From the NCBI GenBank assembly GCA_936928855.1, contig CAKZHZ010000019.1, forward strand, positions 156,086-220,085: 64,000 nucleotides of DNA, written 5' to 3'. The DNA comes from an uncultured Polycyclovorans sp. (GTDB taxonomy: Bacteria > Pseudomonadota > Gammaproteobacteria > Nevskiales > Nevskiaceae). Position 1 is the first letter of the stretch; each line of letters starts with the position of its first letter. Both the position numbers and the translations under genes were made by a program. This document shows, in pieces, positions 1 through 9,314 of this stretch. Below the pieces are notes generated by a model. That model was not told the origin of the DNA. It ran no database searches and worked only from the letters and a program-made list of their open reading frames with translations.

Positions 1-348
1 CGCGCGGGGGTGGTGGCAACGAGCATGGGCAGCACCTACCTTGGGGAGAATGACGTGTACTTCGCCGAGCTGGGCCCCAGCCAGCGGGTGACCTTCGAGA
101 TGGCAGCGGGCACCCATGTGTTCCAGCTCAGGATGAGCGGGGCCCGGGGGTTCCAAATGCCGGTGCAGCTGGTGGCGGGGCAAACGCATTGCTTTGCGGT
201 TCGGCGGAACGCCAAGATGTATTGGGGTTTGCTGTCACCGCTGGCGACGGTGATGGTAACCCCGCATGTGCTGGAGGCAGTGGACTGCCCCGATGCCGGG
301 GCGCTGGCGGCCTATGAGGCAGTGTCGGTGGCTGGGCAAACGCCGTAG
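1..348 (+). CDS. C-terminal part of a small DUF2846/PEGA-like protein (5' end outside window)
   Basis: The frame is open to the left edge, so this is probably the 3' part of a gene; an in-frame GTG at position 10 is the first possible start inside the window. The visible ~112 residues form a beta-rich pattern of the kind seen in DUF2846 or PEGA-like domains: a Gly-Ser-Thr-Tyr-Leu-Gly turn, then a stretch about an evenly tolerated 'GTHVFQLRMSG' strand, then 'LVAGQTHCFAV'. Such domains usually occur in small envelope lipoproteins, but no signal peptide can be seen because the N-terminus is missing. It ends 2 bp before the convergent SDR gene. The family assignment is a resemblance only. Confidence 0.5.
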   Translation, partial: RAGVVATSMGSTYLGENDVYFAELGPSQRVTFEMAAGTHVFQLRMSGARGFQMPVQLVAGQTHCFAVRRNAKMYWGLLSPLATVMVTPHVLEAVDCPDAGALAAYEAVSVAGQTP

Positions 349-350
349 TG

Positions 351-1145
351 CTAGTGCACCTTGAGCCGTCGAGCGAACGCGGTGTACCACGACAGGGGCA
401 GGAAGCGTTTCAGGTAGACCGCGATCGTTTCCTTGCCGGCGATGGTCACCTCCAGGCGATTCCGTTCTACCGCACGCCATATCCGCTCGGCGCAGACTGC
501 CGGAGGCATGCCGCGTGCGATATCCGGATCCACGCCGCCGAAGGGCTGTCCGTTGGCGGTCAGTGCGTTGGCGGAAACCTGGGTGCTGACGAAGCCGGGG
601 CAGGCCAGTGTGAAGTGGATGCCCTTGTCGCCGAGTTCGACGCGGGCACAGTCGAAGTAGCCGTGCAGTGCGTGTTTGGCGGCGGCGTAGGCTGAGCGCC
701 GGGCCATGGCGATGTGCCCGAACACGCTGCTGACAACGACGATATGGCCCTGGCGACGTTCGAGCATGCCGGGCAACACTGCGCGGCTGAGCGCTGTGGG
801 GGCGAAGAAGTCCACTTCCATGATCCGCCGGCAGATGTCCATGGAGGTGTCCAGTGTCAGGGTGCGCTGTGACAGTCCGGCATTGTTCACCAGCACGTCG
901 ATGGGGCCGAATGCCGCCTCGGCCTGTGCGTGCAAGCTGTCGCTGTCGAGATGTTCAAGGTCGCACGGCAGGAGGGCGACATCCTGGGGGCGCGGGCACT
1001 GTTGGCGCACGCGCGCCAGCTCCGATTCCCGGCGCGCGCTGAGGATCAGGCGTGCACCACGTGCGGCGGCCCGCAAGGCCAGGCCTTCGCCGATGCCGCC
1101 AGAGGCGCCGGTGATCCAGACCACCTTGTTTGTCAGTTGTGTCAT
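351..1145 (-). CDS. SDR family oxidoreductase (DHRS7-like)
   Basis: A 264-residue classical short-chain dehydrogenase/reductase expected to bind NAD(P)(H) in a Rossmann fold. The cofactor motif TGASGGIG lies at residues 12-19, the NNAG motif at 87-90, the catalytic Ser at about 139-140, and Tyr153-x3-Lys157 completes the active site. A C-terminal extension with 'RFLPLSWYTAFARRL' resembles the membrane-associated tail of DHRS7-type enzymes that act on lipids or steroids, but the substrate cannot be read from sequence. An ATG 27 bp upstream (1172) is in frame; I chose the internal ATG because the fold starts immediately after it. It is divergent from the M20 peptidase across a 237-bp gap in which I see no clear promoter or hairpin. 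Confidence 0.85.
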   Translation of the reverse strand: MTQLTNKVVWITGASGGIGEGLALRAAARGARLILSARRESELARVRQQCPRPQDVALLPCDLEHLDSDSLHAQAEAAFGPIDVLVNNAGLSQRTLTLDTSMDICRRIMEVDFFAPTALSRAVLPGMLERRQGHIVVVSSVFGHIAMARRSAYAAAKHALHGYFDCARVELGDKGIHFTLACPGFVSTQVSANALTANGQPFGGVDPDIARGMPPAVCAERIWRAVERNRLEVTIAGKETIAVYLKRFLPLSWYTAFARRLKVH

Positions 1146-1382
1146 GCGTCTCGCGCCGCCTTGTCGCAGCAAATGGAACGTTCAGCCAGCACCATGATGC
1201 CCTGTCCGCCGTTGAGCGGGGTGGTGCCCCTCGACGGCAGGAATCGAACCGCAGTATGCGGGCCTGGATCGGGGCATTCTGTCAACGGGCTTACAGTTGC
1301 GGCGGATCTGCGGATGGCGCGACCTGCCGGGTGCGTCCGGTGGTAGGGTCGCCAACGCAATGGCCTGGAGAGGGATGACCGG

Positions 1383-2858
1383 ATGAGCACTGCCTGGAAG
1401 CTGTTCGCGCTGGGGGTCGGCGCGGGAATCGCGGTGTTGGTGGCGCGCACGGCGCTGCTGGTGGCGCAGGACGTGTCAGTGCCGATGGCCGCCGCAGCAC
1501 CCCTCGCCCTGCCGGAGGCCGCACTTGCGCAGCGGCTGTCCGGTGCGTTGCAGCTGCGCACGATATCGCCGGTGGCCGGGCAACCGGAGACGCAGGCGCC
1601 GTTCGAGGCGCTGCATGCCTACCTGCGCGCGCAGTTCCCTCGGGCCCATCAGGCGCTCCAGCACGAAGTGGTCGGCGGCGGCAGCCTGTTGTACCGCTGG
1701 CCCGGAGCGGCGCCGGATCTGGCACCGGTGCTGTGGTTGGCGCACCTGGACGTGGTGCCGGTGGAGCCGGGCACGGCATCCCGGTGGCGCTACCCCCCGT
1801 TTTCCGGTGCGGTGGCGGACGGCCAGATCTGGGGGCGCGGGGCGCTCGACGACAAGGGCAGCGCGCTGGCGCAGCTGGAGGCGGTGGAGTACCTGCTGTC
1901 ACAGGGTTTTACGCCCCGCAGGACGTTGTGGCTGGCGTTCGGCCACGACGAGGAGATTGGGGGTGCCGACGGCGCCCGTCGCATGGCGGCGCATTTGCAG
2001 GCGCAGGGTGTTCGCGCCGCCTGGTTGCTCGACGAGGGCGGCGCCATCACCGAGGGCGTGGTGGCCGGTGTGTCGCGGCCGGTGGCGTCGATCATGACGG
2101 CGGAGAAGGGCTATGTGTCGTTCCGGTTGGTGGCACGGGGGGCGGGAGGGCACTCGTCAATGCCGCCCCGGCAGACCGCGGTCGGACAGCTGGCGCGGGC
2201 GGTGGCACGGGTGCAGGATGCCCCGATGCCGGCACGGCTGACCCCGCCGGTGGCGCAGATGCTGACGCGGCTGGCGCCGGAAATGCCCTGGATCAACCGG
2301 GTGCTGATCGCCAACCAGGCCCTGTTCGAGCCGGTGTTGCTGCAGGCGCTGGCGGGCCAGCCGGTGACTCGGGCGCTGATCCGCACCACCACCGCGCCTA
2401 CGGTGTTTCACGGCGGCGTGAAGGACAACGTGCTGCCCTCGGAAGCGGAGGCGGTCATCAACTTCCGTCTGCTGCCGGGTGATTCCGTGGCCGACGTGGA
2501 GGCGCATCTGCGGAAGGTGATCGATGACGACGGCATCGAGCTGTCGGTACTGGCCGGATTCGGGCAGTCGGCCTCCCGGGTGTCGCCGGCCGACGGGGCC
2601 GCCTTCGCACTGCTGGAGCGCACCACCCGTGAGGTGTTTCCGGACGTGGTGGTGACCACCGGTATCGTGACCGGTGCGACCGACGCACGGCACTACGACG
2701 CGGTGGCGGAGACCCGCTACAACTTTCTGCCCATCGTCCTGAAGGCCGCAGACCTGGCGCGGATCCACGGCACTGACGAGCGGATCGGGATCGACGCCTA
2801 CGCCGATGCCGTGCGCTGGTACATCCGCCTGTTGCAGAACCTCGAGGACAGCCGCTGA
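1383..2858 (+). CDS. M20 family metallopeptidase (PM20D1/carboxypeptidase-like)
   Basis: A 491-residue zinc peptidase of the M20 family, which removes amino acids from peptides or N-acyl amino acids with two metal ions. Metal-binding and catalytic residues are visible: His121-Leu-Asp123, Asp156 in GRGALDDKG, and the general-base pair Glu190-Glu191 in HDEEIGG. The dimerisation domain follows, and the final metal ligand is probably the His in 'ARIHGTDERIG'. Residues about 5-28 are hydrophobic, so the protein is probably exported or anchored by its N-terminus, as in PM20D1 homologues. The start is supported by the purine-rich GAGAGGGA just upstream. It stands alone and converges on tamB with a 6-bp gap. 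The substrate is unknown. Confidence 0.88.
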   Translation: MSTAWKLFALGVGAGIAVLVARTALLVAQDVSVPMAAAAPLALPEAALAQRLSGALQLRTISPVAGQPETQAPFEALHAYLRAQFPRAHQALQHEVVGGGSLLYRWPGAAPDLAPVLWLAHLDVVPVEPGTASRWRYPPFSGAVADGQIWGRGALDDKGSALAQLEAVEYLLSQGFTPRRTLWLAFGHDEEIGGADGARRMAAHLQAQGVRAAWLLDEGGAITEGVVAGVSRPVASIMTAEKGYVSFRLVARGAGGHSSMPPRQTAVGQLARAVARVQDAPMPARLTPPVAQMLTRLAPEMPWINRVLIANQALFEPVLLQALAGQPVTRALIRTTTAPTVFHGGVKDNVLPSEAEAVINFRLLPGDSVADVEAHLRKVIDDDGIELSVLAGFGQSASRVSPADGAAFALLERTTREVFPDVVVTTGIVTGATDARHYDAVAETRYNFLPIVLKAADLARIHGTDERIGIDAYADAVRWYIRLLQNLEDSR

Positions 2859-2864
2859 GCCGGA

Positions 2865-5800
2865 TCAGCGCTCAATGGTGTAGAGGAGGTCGGCGCCCGA
2901 GGCGACACCGGTTTCCGTCTGCAGTTTGAAGCCGCGGCCGATGTCGTAGAGCAGGCGGAAGATGTGCCCGGGCTGGAACAGACCCACGCCATAGCTGACG
3001 TAGAGCTTCGGTGACAGGTACTTGCCGATGGTCAGCTTGGCGGCTTCGGGGTCTTCGCCCGGGCGGGCGCCGATGGAGATGTCGTCGATACGCAGCCCGC
3101 CCTTGAGCCGCTGCGCCAGAAAGTCGCTGCCTGACAATCCCAGTGAGAGCGCCGCGCCGGCCAGTGCGGCCTGATCGTCGCCGGTAGTGCTGGTGCTCAG
3201 GTCGCGGCCCAGGATCAACCAGGACAGTTGTTGATCCTGCGGCATGCCGGGCGTGGAGAACAGGGCGAACTCCGGCTTGTCGAGGCGCCCCCGCACCGAC
3301 ACGCCGACCTCGATGTCATCGCGCGGCTGGCGGGTGGCGCGAATCTCGATGGCGGGGTCGGTGATGGGCCCGCCGGTGAACAGCAGGCGGCCGGTTTCGA
3401 TGCTCAGGTCCTGGCCGTAGGCCTTGTAGCGGCCGTCGATCAGGCGGATCTCGCCACGCCCGGTGACGGCACGACCCGGCGACTGGCGCGCGGTGAGGTC
3501 GCCGGTGAGGCGCGACTTGAGACCGAAGCCGTCGAACGTGACCTTGTCGCCCAGGGCCACCGTGACATTCACGTAGACGTCCATCAGCGGATCGGGTTGA
3601 TCGACGCCGGTCCGGACGATCACCTGATCGCTGCTGGGGGCGGTGCCGCCCTCGAAGCCGCGTGGGGTGATGGTGGCGCGGGGGATGTCGACCCGTCCTT
3701 TCACGTCCAGCCGCTGCTCGGCCAGACTCACGGTGATGTCCGGTGAGGCCCAGACCCGGGCATCGGCCAGGTCGGCCAGCTGCGCTTCGTCACCGGTAAG
3801 GTGGAGCTGCAGCTGGGGGGCGGCGGTATCGAGTGTGACACTGCCCTCAAGCGCCAGCTGGCCGCTGCCGGCGGTGGCCTGCGCCGAGACCGTGGCGGCC
3901 TCGCCAGGGCGGGCGTGCAGGCGGGCCGCGACATCCTTGAGCGTGATGCCGGGTGTCACCAGGGCAATCTGCGGGACATCCAGCGCCACCTGACCCTCGA
4001 ACAGCGGCTGGTCCACAGTTCCGCCGACGCTGACATCGGCGTTGAGCGCCCCTTCGAGGTCGCGGAACTCGGGGCTGAGGCGATCGATCCAGGCGAGATC
4101 GTCAAACCGTGCCTGCAGGGAGATGGCCAGTGCACGCGCGGCCAGGGTGTCCGCCGGGGCCACCTGACCGTCCACCCGGATACCGCCCTGGGACGTTGGC
4201 AGGTCGATGTCGATCTGCAGGCCCCCGCCATCCTCGTGCAGGCGGATATGGCCGGGCAGGAACTGCATTGCCGCCTGGCGGCCGATATCCAGCCCGCCGG
4301 CCTCGGTGCGCAGGTCCACATCAAGTACGGGGGTGCCGCCCGCCGTCAGCGCCAGGTCGGCATGGCCGGCCACGGCACCGTCGAGTTGCCAGCGTTCGGG
4401 CAGGAAGGCGGCGATCAGGCCGTAATCAAAACGTTCCAGCGCCAGCCGCGCCGCCACCTCGCCCTCCTGATGGCGGCCGTTCAGGCAGAAACCCACCTGC
4501 GCCGGCGCCGGGCTGTCCCAGCAGCTGGTCTGCAGCGATTGCGCGGTTGCGCTCAGGCGCAGCTCGGCGGGCGCGCGCAGGGCCAGCGGCGGCACATTGT
4601 GGGCGTGCAGGTTGGCGCGTTGCAGCTGGCCTCGCCAGCGCAGGGCGTCGAGGTCGAGGGTGCCGGCCAGCATCAAGTCCAGCGCGCCTTGTGGCAGGGT
4701 CGCGTCCAGCTGCAACTGATGCTGTGCAGCCTCACCGCGCAGGGTGGCGCGCAGGGCATCGACGGCGGCGGCCCCGGTGATGCCGCCAGCGTCGAGGTCG
4801 AGCGCGACCGGGCCGTCCGGGTCGAGCTGCCCGGTCAGGCGCAGCGTCTTGATGGAGACGGTGTTGTCCCAGCCCAGCGCGTCTGCGGCGCCGTCCACGG
4901 TCAGGGCGGGGCGCTCGGGGGCGCCGCGTGCCGACGCCCGCAGGCGCGCGCTGCCCGAAAGCTGGGGCAGTAGCGCGGCCAGATCGGGGCTGTCGAGGTC
5001 GGCCTTGAGATCCAGCGTAGGCCAGGCGGTGCCGCGGGCGCTCAGGCGGGTGCTGCCCTGGTGCAGCTCGGCGCGTTCCAGCACCAGGGTGTCGCCCTGC
5101 CAACCGCCTTCGGCGTCGAGTTTCAAGGGGAAGCCGCGCAGCGTGCTGTCATGCACGCGGGCAGAGAACCGCAGCGGATTGTCGCGGTCGAGGCCTCCTG
5201 TGGCCTGCAGTTCGCCGGTGATCCGTCCCGGCCATTCCGGTAGCAGCGCGGCCAGATTCAGCGCCTTCAGCCGGGCTTCGACATCGAGCTGCAGGGCAGG
5301 TGCCCACTGCACGGTGCCACGGGCCTCGGCGTGCCCATCCAGCGCCGCCACCTCCAGCCTGTCCACGTGCAGGTGGGCGCTGCTGCCACTGCCGTCGAGC
5401 AGGAAACGGCCCTCATACTCGGGTGAGGAAAGATCAGCTTCCAGGCCCAGCTGGTAGGCCTCCAGCGTTCCCTCGATGCGTGCGGTGCCGGCATTGCTGC
5501 GCAGCTGCGGGTCGCCCACCAGCGGCCAGCGGGCCTCTGCCCAGTCCAGCTGGGCGGCGAATGCACCGGCGTAGGCGTAGTGACCACGGGCCTGCAGAGA
5601 GAACGGCGCGGCGACTGCGAGGGCATCCAGCGTGGCCTGCTCCGCACTCAGGCGACCGCGGGCTGCGAGCGCCAGCGGGCCGTAGTCATCGCTCATGGCG
5701 GTCAGGCGCGGCAGCCGGATGCGATCGCCCCGCCATTCGCCACGCAGGCCGATCGTCCGCAGGGCCTGCGTCTGGCCGTTGACGTCGGTCACGGTCAGTG

Positions 5801-6227
5801 CTGCCACGGTCATGTCCCGGATGAGCACGTTGACGGGCAGGCGGCTGGGCGGCGGTGCCGAGGGTGAGGTGTCTTCCGCGGCCTCGGCTGTTGCCCGCAG
5901 GGTGATCGTCACCTGCCCGGCAGCCAGCTGATCCACCTGGGCGCGCAGTGCCAGCAGCGCCAGGGGTGACCAGCGCAGCGCGAGGTCTTCAATGGTGATC
6001 TGTGCGCCAGGGGTGTTCACCGCGATGCGATCGATCCGCAGGTTGCCCAGCAGGTGGCTTTGCGCCTGGACCTGGCCGATGTCGATCATGCCGTCGCTGG
6101 CGGCGCTGACACGGTCCAGCACGAACTGGCTTCCGGCCTGCGAGGACAGCAGCCACAACAGGCCCACCAGCAGCAGGGCCGGCAGGGCCAGCAGGAAGCG
6201 GCCGGTGTGGTCGAGCACGATCCTCAC
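2865..6227 (-). CDS. tamB: TamB, inner-membrane subunit of the TAM outer-membrane assembly machinery
   Basis: A 1120-residue protein with a single N-terminal transmembrane segment (residues about 10-30) followed by a very long repetitive beta-rich region and a C-terminal DUF490/TamB domain ending in 'SGADLLYTIER'. The family forms a periplasmic beta-taco groove that spans the periplasm, works with TamA in inserting some outer-membrane proteins, and with its AsmA-like relatives helps move phospholipid to the outer membrane. The length is close to the usual 1200-1300. Its start overlaps the end of tamA by 4 bp, so the two are translationally coupled. It is the last gene of the minus-strand group DUF167-ttcA-tamA-tamB. 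Confidence 0.93.
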   Translation of the reverse strand: MRIVLDHTGRFLLALPALLLVGLLWLLSSQAGSQFVLDRVSAASDGMIDIGQVQAQSHLLGNLRIDRIAVNTPGAQITIEDLALRWSPLALLALRAQVDQLAAGQVTITLRATAEAAEDTSPSAPPPSRLPVNVLIRDMTVAALTVTDVNGQTQALRTIGLRGEWRGDRIRLPRLTAMSDDYGPLALAARGRLSAEQATLDALAVAAPFSLQARGHYAYAGAFAAQLDWAEARWPLVGDPQLRSNAGTARIEGTLEAYQLGLEADLSSPEYEGRFLLDGSGSSAHLHVDRLEVAALDGHAEARGTVQWAPALQLDVEARLKALNLAALLPEWPGRITGELQATGGLDRDNPLRFSARVHDSTLRGFPLKLDAEGGWQGDTLVLERAELHQGSTRLSARGTAWPTLDLKADLDSPDLAALLPQLSGSARLRASARGAPERPALTVDGAADALGWDNTVSIKTLRLTGQLDPDGPVALDLDAGGITGAAAVDALRATLRGEAAQHQLQLDATLPQGALDLMLAGTLDLDALRWRGQLQRANLHAHNVPPLALRAPAELRLSATAQSLQTSCWDSPAPAQVGFCLNGRHQEGEVAARLALERFDYGLIAAFLPERWQLDGAVAGHADLALTAGGTPVLDVDLRTEAGGLDIGRQAAMQFLPGHIRLHEDGGGLQIDIDLPTSQGGIRVDGQVAPADTLAARALAISLQARFDDLAWIDRLSPEFRDLEGALNADVSVGGTVDQPLFEGQVALDVPQIALVTPGITLKDVAARLHARPGEAATVSAQATAGSGQLALEGSVTLDTAAPQLQLHLTGDEAQLADLADARVWASPDITVSLAEQRLDVKGRVDIPRATITPRGFEGGTAPSSDQVIVRTGVDQPDPLMDVYVNVTVALGDKVTFDGFGLKSRLTGDLTARQSPGRAVTGRGEIRLIDGRYKAYGQDLSIETGRLLFTGGPITDPAIEIRATRQPRDDIEVGVSVRGRLDKPEFALFSTPGMPQDQQLSWLILGRDLSTSTTGDDQAALAGAALSLGLSGSDFLAQRLKGGLRIDDISIGARPGEDPEAAKLTIGKYLSPKLYVSYGVGLFQPGHIFRLLYDIGRGFKLQTETGVASGADLLYTIER

Positions 6228-7969
6228 AGGCCCACCCGCACGCCGATGTGCAGTCGTGGCCCGTCGTCCGGGCGGTCGATGGGGTAGCCGACGTCGATCT
6301 GCACGAAGCCGATGGGCGCGCGATAGCGCAGGCCGGCGCCCACGCCTTGCAACAGCTTGGGCCCAGGGTCGTTGTCGACACCACCGAGGTCGTAGAACAG
6401 GGCGGCACCCCAGTTCCCGATCAGGGTCTGATCAAGCTCGGCGCTGGCGGTGGTCAGGTATTCGCCGCCCACCACTTCGCCGGAGTCGTCGGTGGGGCCG
6501 ATGGTGCGGTAGCCATAACCGCGAACGCTCTGATCACCACCGGCAAAGAACCGCTGTGATGCTGGCAGCTCGTTGAACTCGTCGTTGAAGCTGGCGCCCA
6601 GCTCGGTGCGCAGCAGCAGCCGTGCGCCGTCCCAGAGCGGTAGGGCGCCACGCAGCAGCATCGAGGTCTGCAGGAACGTGGTGGTCGAAAGTGCGTTGGC
6701 GTTGGCGCCATGCACGTCGACAAACACGCTCCAGCCGCGGCGCGGGTGAATGGGGTCGTCCAGGCTGCTGCGGTTGAGGGAAATGCCGGGAATCAGCAGG
6801 TCACTGGACTGCTGGGTGTCGCCCAGGTCCGACTCTTCGTGCTCGAAGTTGAGGTACATGCGCCGCTGCCAGCTGCCGGGCGTGCGATCCAGGCTGACCC
6901 CGAACTCGTACTTGAGGGTATCGCCGGTATCGAATTTCTCATCCAGTGAGCCCGCGGTGAACGACAGCTGCTCACCCTGCTTGTTGCCCAGCGGGATGCG
7001 GTATTCCGCAATCAGGCGATTCTGCACCTCGGACAGCCGGATGTCGGTACGCAGTTTGTGCCCGCGGCGGTTGAGACGGCGCCACTCGGCGCCCAGCGAC
7101 AGCCGCGCGCCGGTATCGGTGCCATAGCCGATGCCGGTGGAGTAGAGCGCGCCCTTGCGGGGCGTGGTGTGGATGCGCAGGGGAATCTGGCCATCGCTCT
7201 GCGCCTCGCGTTCGGGGATGATCTCCACCTTGTCGAAGTAGCCCAGATCATTCAGCGCGAACTGGGTGTCCAGCACCGCCTGGGGTGAGAACGGATCGCC
7301 CGGGTAGATGCGCAGATAGCGGGCGATCACATCGGCATCCACCGCTGACTCCTCGATGGTGATGAAGCCGAAGGCCCAGCGCTGCCCGGTGTCGAAGCGC
7401 CACTCGATGTCGGCCTGCTGCTCGTCGGCCCATACCCGCATCACCGACGAGGTGAAGCGGGCGTCGAGAAACCCCATCTCGAAGGCGGCCTGGGTGAGCA
7501 GCGACTTGTCGGCCTCGTAGCGCTTGTGCCGCAGGGGATCGCCCACCTTCAGGGTGAAGCGCTCGGGAATGCTGCGCAGGGGGGTGAAATCGGTGCCCTC
7601 GCCCTCCCAGTCCAGGGTGAAGCGTCGCACCACGGTCCGGGGGCCGGCTTCGACGGTGTAGGTGGCCCTGCGGGCATCGGGATCGAAGTCGGTGGTGATC
7701 ACCGGCCCGTAGTATCCGTAGGGTTGAAGCGCGCTGGCGATGTCCTTTTCCGCCACCCGGTTGAGCGCACGCAAGCGTCGGTTGGAGACCGGGTTTTCGT
7801 CGGTCTGCGCCTCGACCGCCTTGAGGATGGAAAGCCGGGCCTCGACGTTCTTGCGCAGCGCCGACGAGAGCCCCTCGACCTCGATGTCGAAATCCTCGGC
7901 GTCGGCATGCGCGAGCGGCTGACTCGCGGCGGCCAGCAACAGCAACATCGGGGCGCGCCGCCACCGCAT
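6224..7969 (-). CDS. tamA: TamA, outer-membrane BamA-superfamily assembly factor
   Basis: A 581-residue Omp85-superfamily protein. A signal peptide ends near 'QPLAHADA' (residues 1-24). Three POTRA domains occupy roughly residues 25-270, and a 16-stranded C-terminal barrel follows, with the family's 'VRGYGYRTIGP' loop motif and a terminal strand ending in 'RLHIGVRVGL'. It is the outer-membrane half of the TAM complex with TamB, its downstream partner. The ATG overlaps the last base of the ttcA stop codon, and the stop region overlaps the tamB start. The length matches the E. coli protein (577). Confidence 0.94.
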   Translation of the reverse strand: MRWRRAPMLLLLAAASQPLAHADAEDFDIEVEGLSSALRKNVEARLSILKAVEAQTDENPVSNRRLRALNRVAEKDIASALQPYGYYGPVITTDFDPDARRATYTVEAGPRTVVRRFTLDWEGEGTDFTPLRSIPERFTLKVGDPLRHKRYEADKSLLTQAAFEMGFLDARFTSSVMRVWADEQQADIEWRFDTGQRWAFGFITIEESAVDADVIARYLRIYPGDPFSPQAVLDTQFALNDLGYFDKVEIIPEREAQSDGQIPLRIHTTPRKGALYSTGIGYGTDTGARLSLGAEWRRLNRRGHKLRTDIRLSEVQNRLIAEYRIPLGNKQGEQLSFTAGSLDEKFDTGDTLKYEFGVSLDRTPGSWQRRMYLNFEHEESDLGDTQQSSDLLIPGISLNRSSLDDPIHPRRGWSVFVDVHGANANALSTTTFLQTSMLLRGALPLWDGARLLLRTELGASFNDEFNELPASQRFFAGGDQSVRGYGYRTIGPTDDSGEVVGGEYLTTASAELDQTLIGNWGAALFYDLGGVDNDPGPKLLQGVGAGLRYRAPIGFVQIDVGYPIDRPDDGPRLHIGVRVGL

Positions 7970-8838
7970 CAGCGATTCACGGCCTCCGGCATCAGCCAGG
8001 ATGCCTCCGCCTGGGCATCGCCGCCCAGGCTGGCAAAGTCGAACAGTTGCGTGTCCGCCAGCTGGCTCGGGGCCACATTGGTGAGCGCCGCGAACACCTG
8101 CTCGATCCGGTTGCCATGCTGTCGTTCCCAGTCATCCATCATCCGACGGACCTGCTTTCGCTGCAGTTGTTCCTGCGAGCCGCACAGATTGCAGGGAATG
8201 ATGGGGAACTGACGGTGTTCGGCGTAGCGGATGATGTCGCGCTCCCGCACATAGGCGAGCGGGCGGATGACGCAGTTGCGGCCATCATCGCTTTGCAGCT
8301 TGGGCGGCATCGCCGCCAGTTTGCCGCCGTGGAACAGGTTGAGCAGGAAGGTGGCGACGATGTCGTCCTTGTGATGCCCCAGCGCGATCTTGGTGAAGCC
8401 CTGCTCTTCGGCATAGCGGTACAGCGCACCACGCCGCAGGCGCGAGCACAGCGAGCACATCGTCTTGCCTTCCGGAATGACGCGCTTCACCACGGAGTAG
8501 GTGTCCTGCTCCAGGATATGGAACGGCACCCCGAGCTCACGCAGGTACGCGGGCAGCACGTGCTCGGGAAAGTCGGGCTGCTTCTGGTCCAGGTTGACCG
8601 CTACCAGCTCGAAGCGCACCGGCGCCTTGGCCTGCAGCTGCAGCAGGATATCGAGCAGGGTGTAACTGTCCTTGCCGCCGGACAGGCAGACCATGACGCG
8701 GTCGCCCTCGACGATCATGTTGTAGTCCATGATCGCCTGGCCCACCTGCCGCCGCAGGCGCTTGTTCAGCTTGTTGAGATCGACGGTTTCCGCGCGCTCG
8801 GCGCGCAGGGCATCGACGGGAACGGTGACAACGGACAT
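7969..8838 (-). CDS. ttcA: tRNA 2-thiocytidine(32) synthetase TtcA
   Basis: A 289-residue PP-loop ATPase that thiolates cytidine 32 in several tRNAs using an iron-sulfur cluster. The ATP-binding motif SGGKDS is at residues 53-58, and the two cysteine pairs that hold the cluster are CSLC (128-131) and CNLC (216-219). I chose the ATG at 8838 because the conserved core 'LNKLNKRLRR' begins at residue 21; an in-frame ATG at 8940 would add 34 poorly conserved residues and has a purine-rich stretch upstream, so it remains possible. Its stop overlaps the tamA start by one base. The 192-bp leader carries a large palindrome. Confidence 0.94.
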   Translation of the reverse strand: MSVVTVPVDALRAERAETVDLNKLNKRLRRQVGQAIMDYNMIVEGDRVMVCLSGGKDSYTLLDILLQLQAKAPVRFELVAVNLDQKQPDFPEHVLPAYLRELGVPFHILEQDTYSVVKRVIPEGKTMCSLCSRLRRGALYRYAEEQGFTKIALGHHKDDIVATFLLNLFHGGKLAAMPPKLQSDDGRNCVIRPLAYVRERDIIRYAEHRQFPIIPCNLCGSQEQLQRKQVRRMMDDWERQHGNRIEQVFAALTNVAPSQLADTQLFDFASLGGDAQAEASWLMPEAVNR

Positions 8839-8986
8839 GACGACCAACCGGACTGAGGGCCGCTCAGTGTACGAGTCCCAGGGCTTGTTAACACGATGGC
8901 GACCGACGCGACGCAGGGGTACCACCCGATTGTCGGGCATGCGGCGTTGCGCCTTCCTCTCGGGTGCGAAGCCGCCGGTTCAGTGG

Positions 8987-9035
8987 GCTAGGGCCTAAGT
9001 CTATGGCCGTCGCTGCGACGGAAACAGGCCCTAGC
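8987..9035. repeat. Nested palindrome between the DUF167 gene and ttcA
   Basis: A perfect 10-bp inverted repeat (GCTAGGGCCT at 8987-8996 and AGGCCCTAGC at 9026-9035) encloses a second perfect hairpin, CCGTCGC-T-GCGACGG (9007-9021). The right outer arm covers the stop codon of the DUF167 gene. No T-run follows on either strand, so it is not an ordinary intrinsic terminator. It could be an mRNA processing or stability element, an attenuator for ttcA-tamA-tamB, or a small mobile palindrome. The structure is read directly from sequence; its role is unknown. Confidence 0.7.
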
Positions 9036-9303
9036 GGTGTGGCAGCCGCTCGGCCAGTGCCGCGGCGGCCAGGCCGCGGATGGCAATGCGCTTGCGGCGG
9101 TCGGCATGCCCGCTCAGCACCGTCACCTGGTGTTGCGGCAGCCCCAGGTGCGTGGCCAGCAGCCGTATCACCGCGGCGTTGGCCTTGCCCCGCTCGGGCG
9201 CGGCCCGTACCCGCAGCTTCAACGTATCGCCCAGCCATTCACAGATGGCATCCCGGCGCGCGCCCGGGCTTACTTTGACGTCGATCACCTGTTGCTCATC
9301 CAT
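9031..9303 (-). CDS. DUF167/YggU family protein
   Basis: A 90-residue protein of the UPF0235/DUF167 family (E. coli YggU). The conserved core is visible: 'VKVSPGARRDAI' near the N-terminus, 'LKLRVRAAPERGKANAAVI' in the middle and 'VTVLSGHADRRKRIAI' near the end. The family has a small alpha/beta fold and no established biochemical function; it often neighbours YggT or PLP-binding YggS genes, which are absent here. It appears to lead the minus-strand group with ttcA, tamA and tamB. Its ATG lies only 11 bp from the start of the divergent SDR gene, so one or both promoters must lie inside the opposite gene. Confidence 0.9.
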   Translation of the reverse strand: MDEQQVIDVKVSPGARRDAICEWLGDTLKLRVRAAPERGKANAAVIRLLATHLGLPQHQVTVLSGHADRRKRIAIRGLAAAALAERLPHR

Positions 9304-9314
9304 GTGGAGGGAGT

